Origin: Agapanthus africanus
Lineage: Eukaryota; Streptophyta; Magnoliopsida; Asparagales; Amaryllidaceae
Assembly (NCBI GenBank): GCA_030015575.1
Contig: CM057344.1
Location: 186,823,044 to 186,887,043, forward strand
DNA: 64,000 nucleotides
Direction: 5' to 3'
Numbering within the stretch: position 1 is the first letter of the stretch; the number at the start of each line of letters is the position of its first letter. Under the pieces are notes generated by a model. That model was not told the DNA's origin and made no database searches. It saw only the letters and a list, made by a program, of their open reading frames with translations. Made by a program: the position numbers and the translations under genes. Positions 59,033-64,000 of this stretch are shown here, piece after piece.

Positions 59033-61467
59033 TCAACAGACGAAAAAGAGAAATTTTTGGTATCTTCCGTTACTCTGTTAGGAGGCTAATGATGAGTATC
59101 GGTTATGGTTTTAAAATCTTCTCAACCGCTCTTCTTTTCCCAAAGTCCCTAAATTTTTTCTCAAATTGGCTTTAACATTAGGGTTTCAATCAAAAATCTC
59201 TTAAATTGATCAAGGGGACCGGCTCATTTTTCTCAAGTTTCTCCGACAACGAGTTTGTCGAGTGCCCTTGTCCCTTCAAATGCAAGTTTTGAGTTCGTGG
59301 GCAATCTCGTTTGAAAAGAGAGCGCATTCTTTAGTCTCTAAATCCTAATTTTCAACTAAGCGAGAATGTGAGTTTTTTTATGTGAGAAACACATACCTAA
59401 ACAACTGAAAGGTAAGATAACGGTTCAAACACAAGCTTCAGTTACATCTTTCTAATTGAACACTAACTTTTGATGAAAAACCAGTGGGGAGATCTTTTTA
59501 GTGCAATTTAAGTGAATGAGGGATTTTTTTGAGTAAATATGAAGTATGAAAGGGATTTTTAGTTATTAGTGAAGCAGAAATGGGGTTTTTGTAACATTTC
59601 AAAAAATTAAAATATTATTTTTAGAATTTAAATATTAAAATAATATATTTCACGAAAATTATTCGATTTGCGAATTGGGGTTTTCGTAAAATGGTATAAT
59701 TATATACCAATATTTGGAAAATATTTAGAGATCAATGTTGGATATATGTATGCCCTAGAGACCATTATATGATAGTGGATGTATCGGTATGTGTATATAT
59801 ATATTCAGAGGACATTCTTGCTCGACATGATAGTATGCTATCGGTTGTTCTTTATCTTGACATGTTCACTTGATCATGCATATTACTCATTTGGTACATG
59901 TTGATAAAGCCCTTACGATATTTGCTTGACTACTGAGATTATGATGCAGATCATACTAGTGGGAAATGAGTAGTTTATAGGCATATCCTTGAAATGTTCC
60001 CAGTCGTGGGTGTATAGAGACGGGGCATCGATATTCCAGAGTAGACTAGCGTATACGTTACTTGATCCATATGTTGGGCGATGGATGATCCCATATCCAT
60101 TGGTGTGGTGACACCAAAGACCGTATACGGGTGCTCAGTGGAGACTGGGTACACTGAACGGACTCGCCGAGAACTCTTATATGGTATTATATCTATCGTC
60201 GGATAGCAGTTCTCAGGTGACACTGGTACAGGTTAGTCTGTAGACCCGAGATCTTCATTGAGTCTTGTGTGTCCTCCCACTGTACTTTGATCTCCACCTA
60301 CCACGGCTCTACTGAGTCGTGCAAACAGGTGGATTTTAGGTACAGTCCCGAGGCACATGGAGGCAATGAGCGATAGGAGGGGTTTCGTCTCTCCTTGTAT
60401 TGGGGGTTGATGTTGCGCTATGCTCGATTGGCTATAACAGGAAGTCCCTGGCCAGGGCTGATAAGATTTACTGATAAGTGTTATCAGTAGTTGCTCGATC
60501 TGTTATGAGCCAAATACCGGCATGACTTATTGAGTTATTGGGGTCGACGATACCATCTCTAGACTCGATATGCGGCATATCTGACGAAGAGACCGGACTG
60601 TATGGTAAGTGTTGCTTGTTGGCTCGACGGGAGTTTTGACAGGTTCGCTTGTGTTTCTTCTGATCGCTCAATACCTGGGAGCCATTATGTACAGCTTGTG
60701 CCGCTGACGGTTTGTGGGTATGTGATATGATCACTGCCTACTACCAGCGTATTAACGAGTCTTAGAGTCCCACAAAGGGGTTTCCTAGCTCAGGCGAAAA
60801 GATGTGGGGTGCATATGAGATATGCGCGGGAGCTCGATTAAATGTGTGTATTTGATACCGTATTTTAATCGGGTGTTTACTATTGGACGGGTCGTATGTG
60901 ATATGACCGGATTTTTAAATCAAGTGTTGATTTAATATTAAGTCCATTAGCTCATTTATTAAAACCTATTTCTTTATGATGCATGGATGAGTGTATGTAT
61001 ATGTTGATATATGCATACATGTGTCATGGTTGATGATACATTGGTGATGGCAATGCAAGACTCACATGGTAACACACACACACACACATTGATTATTGAG
61101 AAAGGCAAAATGGGAATAAAATCATGATTGATTTTCTACACTCTTCTTTTGTGTTGACTAAAGTCAAAACCATGGTTTCATTTCCCATCGTTTTTGTTGC
61201 CCATTGTTTTGCTTAAACTCAAGTATCAAAATATCTAGATATTTTATAACCATGGTTTAGGATGAGATAACACACTTTCTCTCTCTTGATTATGTTTATT
61301 CTCTCATGAGTTAAGCTAAGCCATCTCCTCCTTCTTCCTCATTCAAGCTCTTTCTAGCTTTTTCAAGTGAGTGAAGAACATAAAAAGAAAAGGTTTTTAA
61401 GTGAGATCAAAACCCACATCACCAATCTATATTAGTCTAGCCCGCTAGTGTGTTAGTTGTATGTATG
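59033..61467. repeat. Partial duplicated unit C
   Basis: F1 (59033-59735) and LTR V (59736-61450) are followed by only about 17 bp of element IV (TGTTAGTTGTATGTATG), and then the sequence changes completely. The junction with unit B, …AAAAAGCCTC|TCAACAGACG, is the unfilled CACTA target site. Confidence 0.8.
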
Positions 61468-64000
61468 TGTTCATATCAGAATTTTGCATTATTATATCGC
61501 CCATTCTTAATCACATTACAAATAAATAGGTGCTTTTGATCCATGTCTGCTAAATAGTTGCAGGTTACAGGTTCTCAGATCATTACAGTGAAATTCATGA
61601 AAAGACGCTACAAATATAAGACTACGACCAACAATAGATGAATCCGTATGATACCGCCTACCAGTTCAAGGAAAAAATGAAGATCAGTAGACAGTTCAAT
61701 GCACAAAGCACAAAGGTAGCACAAGATTCAAGACTTCAACGCGAAACTCACGGCAAAAAGCCTACATAATTCTGCACTGTTGGAAATCTGGAAGAAAGTA
61801 GAAAAGATTCTGAGGAACCAAGTGAAGAAAACAAGCAACATGAAACATCCCTGAAGAACTGAGCCCAAGAGCCCACCAAACGCAGGGCTTTCTGCCGCGG
61901 AACCGCGGCCGTGCAATGCACGTGTCGATACATGTGTCGGTGGGTGTCGGTGCTTTGACCCGGCTTTCTTAGGATAGTCTTATAAATTCAAATGTGGATC
62001 AGATGTAAACCTAGGGTTTCTCCTATCTATAAATAGGAAAGTTAGAAGCCTAATTAGGCATGCCTCTTTTTAATTCTTAAAGTTAAATTTTAATTTCCTT
62101 GTAATCGTCAAGAGGTCATCAATAAAAGTAAGAGTTTCTATTTTTATCTTGCATTCTTTTATTATCTGAATTTAATTTCTGCATTATTTTTTTTATCTGT
62201 CTTTTAATATCTGCAATTTAGATAGTCTATTAAAATAAAAATTATAAAAATAAATTTTATCGTCACTTTCCTAATGAGTGAGTAATTCCTCACTTGTTAG
62301 GGTTAGGATAGGGAAGATTTGAGAGAAGGAAATCTCTCTCACTCCTTTCTTTGCCCATATAATTTTTATAATACGGACTCTATTTAATTCAACCACACAC
62401 CGCTCACTATGGCACCCTATCCTAATTGATAGCGGTGATTCCCTAGTTAGACCGGTTGTGATTGAATTAACTGGAGGTTAGGGCTAAGAGCCATGAAAGG
62501 ACGGACAAGGATCAAAAAGAAGAAACTAAATTTCTTTCTAGTCGTGCTAATCCCCTTTGTTGATTATTACCCTAACACCTATATTCTTAACTAGGGTATT
62601 AAAAGCAGTGAGTAGAATCCCTATTCCAAACTAACCTAATCCTAACCCTAGCAAGCCTTTAAATCAATTTATTCTCATTCTTAGATCTTAAATCAAACCC
62701 TACCAAAAATAGGACTTAACTCGTTAGAACTTAAAGAAAGAACACCATTTCCCTGTGGACCGACTCGTACTCAACCGGTTAGCTACCAAGTGACACCGTC
62801 TTGATTGCGGTATTCTTTAATTTAAAACACACACGCAAAGTTTAGTTATTTTCTTTTTGTAATTTCGGGTTAATTGAAATTGAAAAATATAAAAATTGAA
62901 AAAATAAAAATACATAAAAAAAAACCATCTTGTTATTTTTGATTGTTTTTATGCGAATTGTGCAGGAAAGGAAGACGGACTGATTCAGATCTGAAGCAAG
63001 CCAGTGAACAAATCAACAAATAGAGGATCTGAACAGACAGAGGAGAACCATAACAGCACACAGAAAAATCTCGGAGGCCTAAACCAACCGAACCGCCGTG
63101 GAACCGCGGCTGAAGTAGGGGTTTGACCGCGGAACCGCGGTCAACCTGTGACGTCAGCACCCCAAATTTCTCTGTAAGCATTTTTGTCTTCTCTCTTACC
63201 CTCTGCTCTCCACTGAAAAATTTTCTTGCAGGTATTCTTTGCACAACAACTTCTTCTCCCACTCTAATAAATCATTTTGTGCAGGATTCTTTGCGCTGCA
63301 AATAAAAATAAAAATAAAAAATTGGCAAGTGTTTTAGATTTTATGTGTTACTGCTTTGCATATTTAAAACGGAATCTAAGGGGCTATAACACCAATTAAG
63401 ATTGGGTGGGGATTTCATTACCCTTCCTAAGACCCCAGAAATCATTAAAAGCATATGCATCACCTTTGAGCTAATTAAAAAATATCTAGACTCAGCCAAT
63501 TAAGGACTGTCGCGCTCATTAGGACAGAGGAAGGTTGTGGGTATTCAGTCGTTTATCTAAACCTGACTTTGTGGTGCCTAGGCTAGACAAGTGAGAAAGG
63601 TAACTTTAAAAGGCCCGTCTCACGGTGATTCGTGAGCGGAACCCTCCTTTCTTCACTTGTGCTTACCTGGCCACAATTGGCGGTGAAGAGGTGATTTGAG
63701 GGATATTGATCAGTCGAAAATAGTGCATTCTCAACACGTTAATTTCCCTACTCTTATCATTCATATATAGGTGTTTATTGTAATTATAACACAGATTACG
63801 AATTCATCTGGAAAATACCAAATAACCTGTGTTATAGTTATAATCAACATTCTAAAGGAAAATTACGTGTTTATTACTAATCACATTGATTTGTATATAT
63901 CAACCCTTATCTCGAGATTGTGTGCAGGAAATTCTCCAGGTAAAAGAGCCGGAATTGCTAAAAGTGCCGGTAAAAATACAGCAAGTCTTTGACTTGTGAT
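61468..64000 (+). other. Unassigned region with LTR-like signals
   Basis: I find no gene. Signals are a TATA-like TATAAATAGG at about 62030 followed 90 bp later by AATAAAAG, as in the U3-R part of an LTR. There is also a CCCTGTGGACCGACTCGTA block near 62752, like those close to the 3' end of some Ty3/gypsy LTRs. Copies of CCGCGGAACCGCGG lie at 61893-61908, 63098-63110 (one change) and 63126-63139. Repeated TGTGCAG or TTGCAGG-ATTCTTTGC words occur at 62960, 63225 and 63280. No primer site, second LTR or pol is visible, so the family is open. Confidence 0.35.

Noticed and set aside
61728-61933. Overlapping minus-strand frames in the right end
   Set aside because: Low-complexity composition and no recognisable domain; they overlap the GC palindrome and are not supported by splice or start signals.

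Overview
This window is repeat-dense DNA from a plant nuclear genome, most probably a dicot. The evidence is Ty1/copia retrotransposons with a Met-tRNA-type primer site (TGGTATCAGAGCC), a CACTA/En-Spm DNA transposon carrying a tnp2-type transposase, GT-AG introns, and AT-rich flanks with CT/GA microsatellites. I see no intact host gene. Almost every base belongs to a transposon, to a duplicated host fragment, or to the unexplained right end.

Layout. Positions 1-1459 are the 5' end of one CACTA-like copy. Positions 1460-9781 are a duplicated unit A: host block F1, a truncated copia LTR (V), a second copia LTR plus leader (IV, cut off before its pol), and host block F2 with a possible gene 5' fragment on the minus strand. 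Positions 9782-50707 are a CACTA-like element of about 10.6 kb, transcribed from the minus strand and inflated by nested retrotransposons. It carries a multi-exon Transposase_24-type accessory gene (10592-13451) and a tnp2 transposase broken by two in-frame stops (13492-17126). Copia element I (18215-38115, minus strand) sits inside it. Copia element II (26296-36281, minus strand) sits inside the 5' LTR of I. Copia element III (38701-49076, plus strand) is a separate insertion. All three have 5-bp target duplications (GAAAC, GAAGG, CTGAT). Positions 50708-59032 are unit B, a second copy of the F1-V-IV-F2 block. Positions 59033-61467 begin unit C and preserve the unfilled CACTA target site. Positions 61468-64000 look like part of an LTR-type element of unknown family.

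History. Hand-counted LTR differences are about 2% for I, 1.3% for III and 0.7% for II. Copies A and B of the host/CACTA-tail block differ by roughly 2-3%. This gives the order: unit and CACTA duplication, then I, then III, then II. The counts are by eye and approximate.

Most interesting signals. The long non-coding leaders of the copia families share RNA-like structures that persist despite sequence change. These are a GC-rich palindrome about 190-200 nt after the primer site, a CCGTTAG/CTAACGG stem, and a cassette of three hairpins that present the same inner TTGAC-loop-GTCAA motif on copy-specific outer stems with compensatory changes. Elements II and III have lost gag, and III's pol was evidently dead before its last transposition, so these families were probably mobilised in trans.
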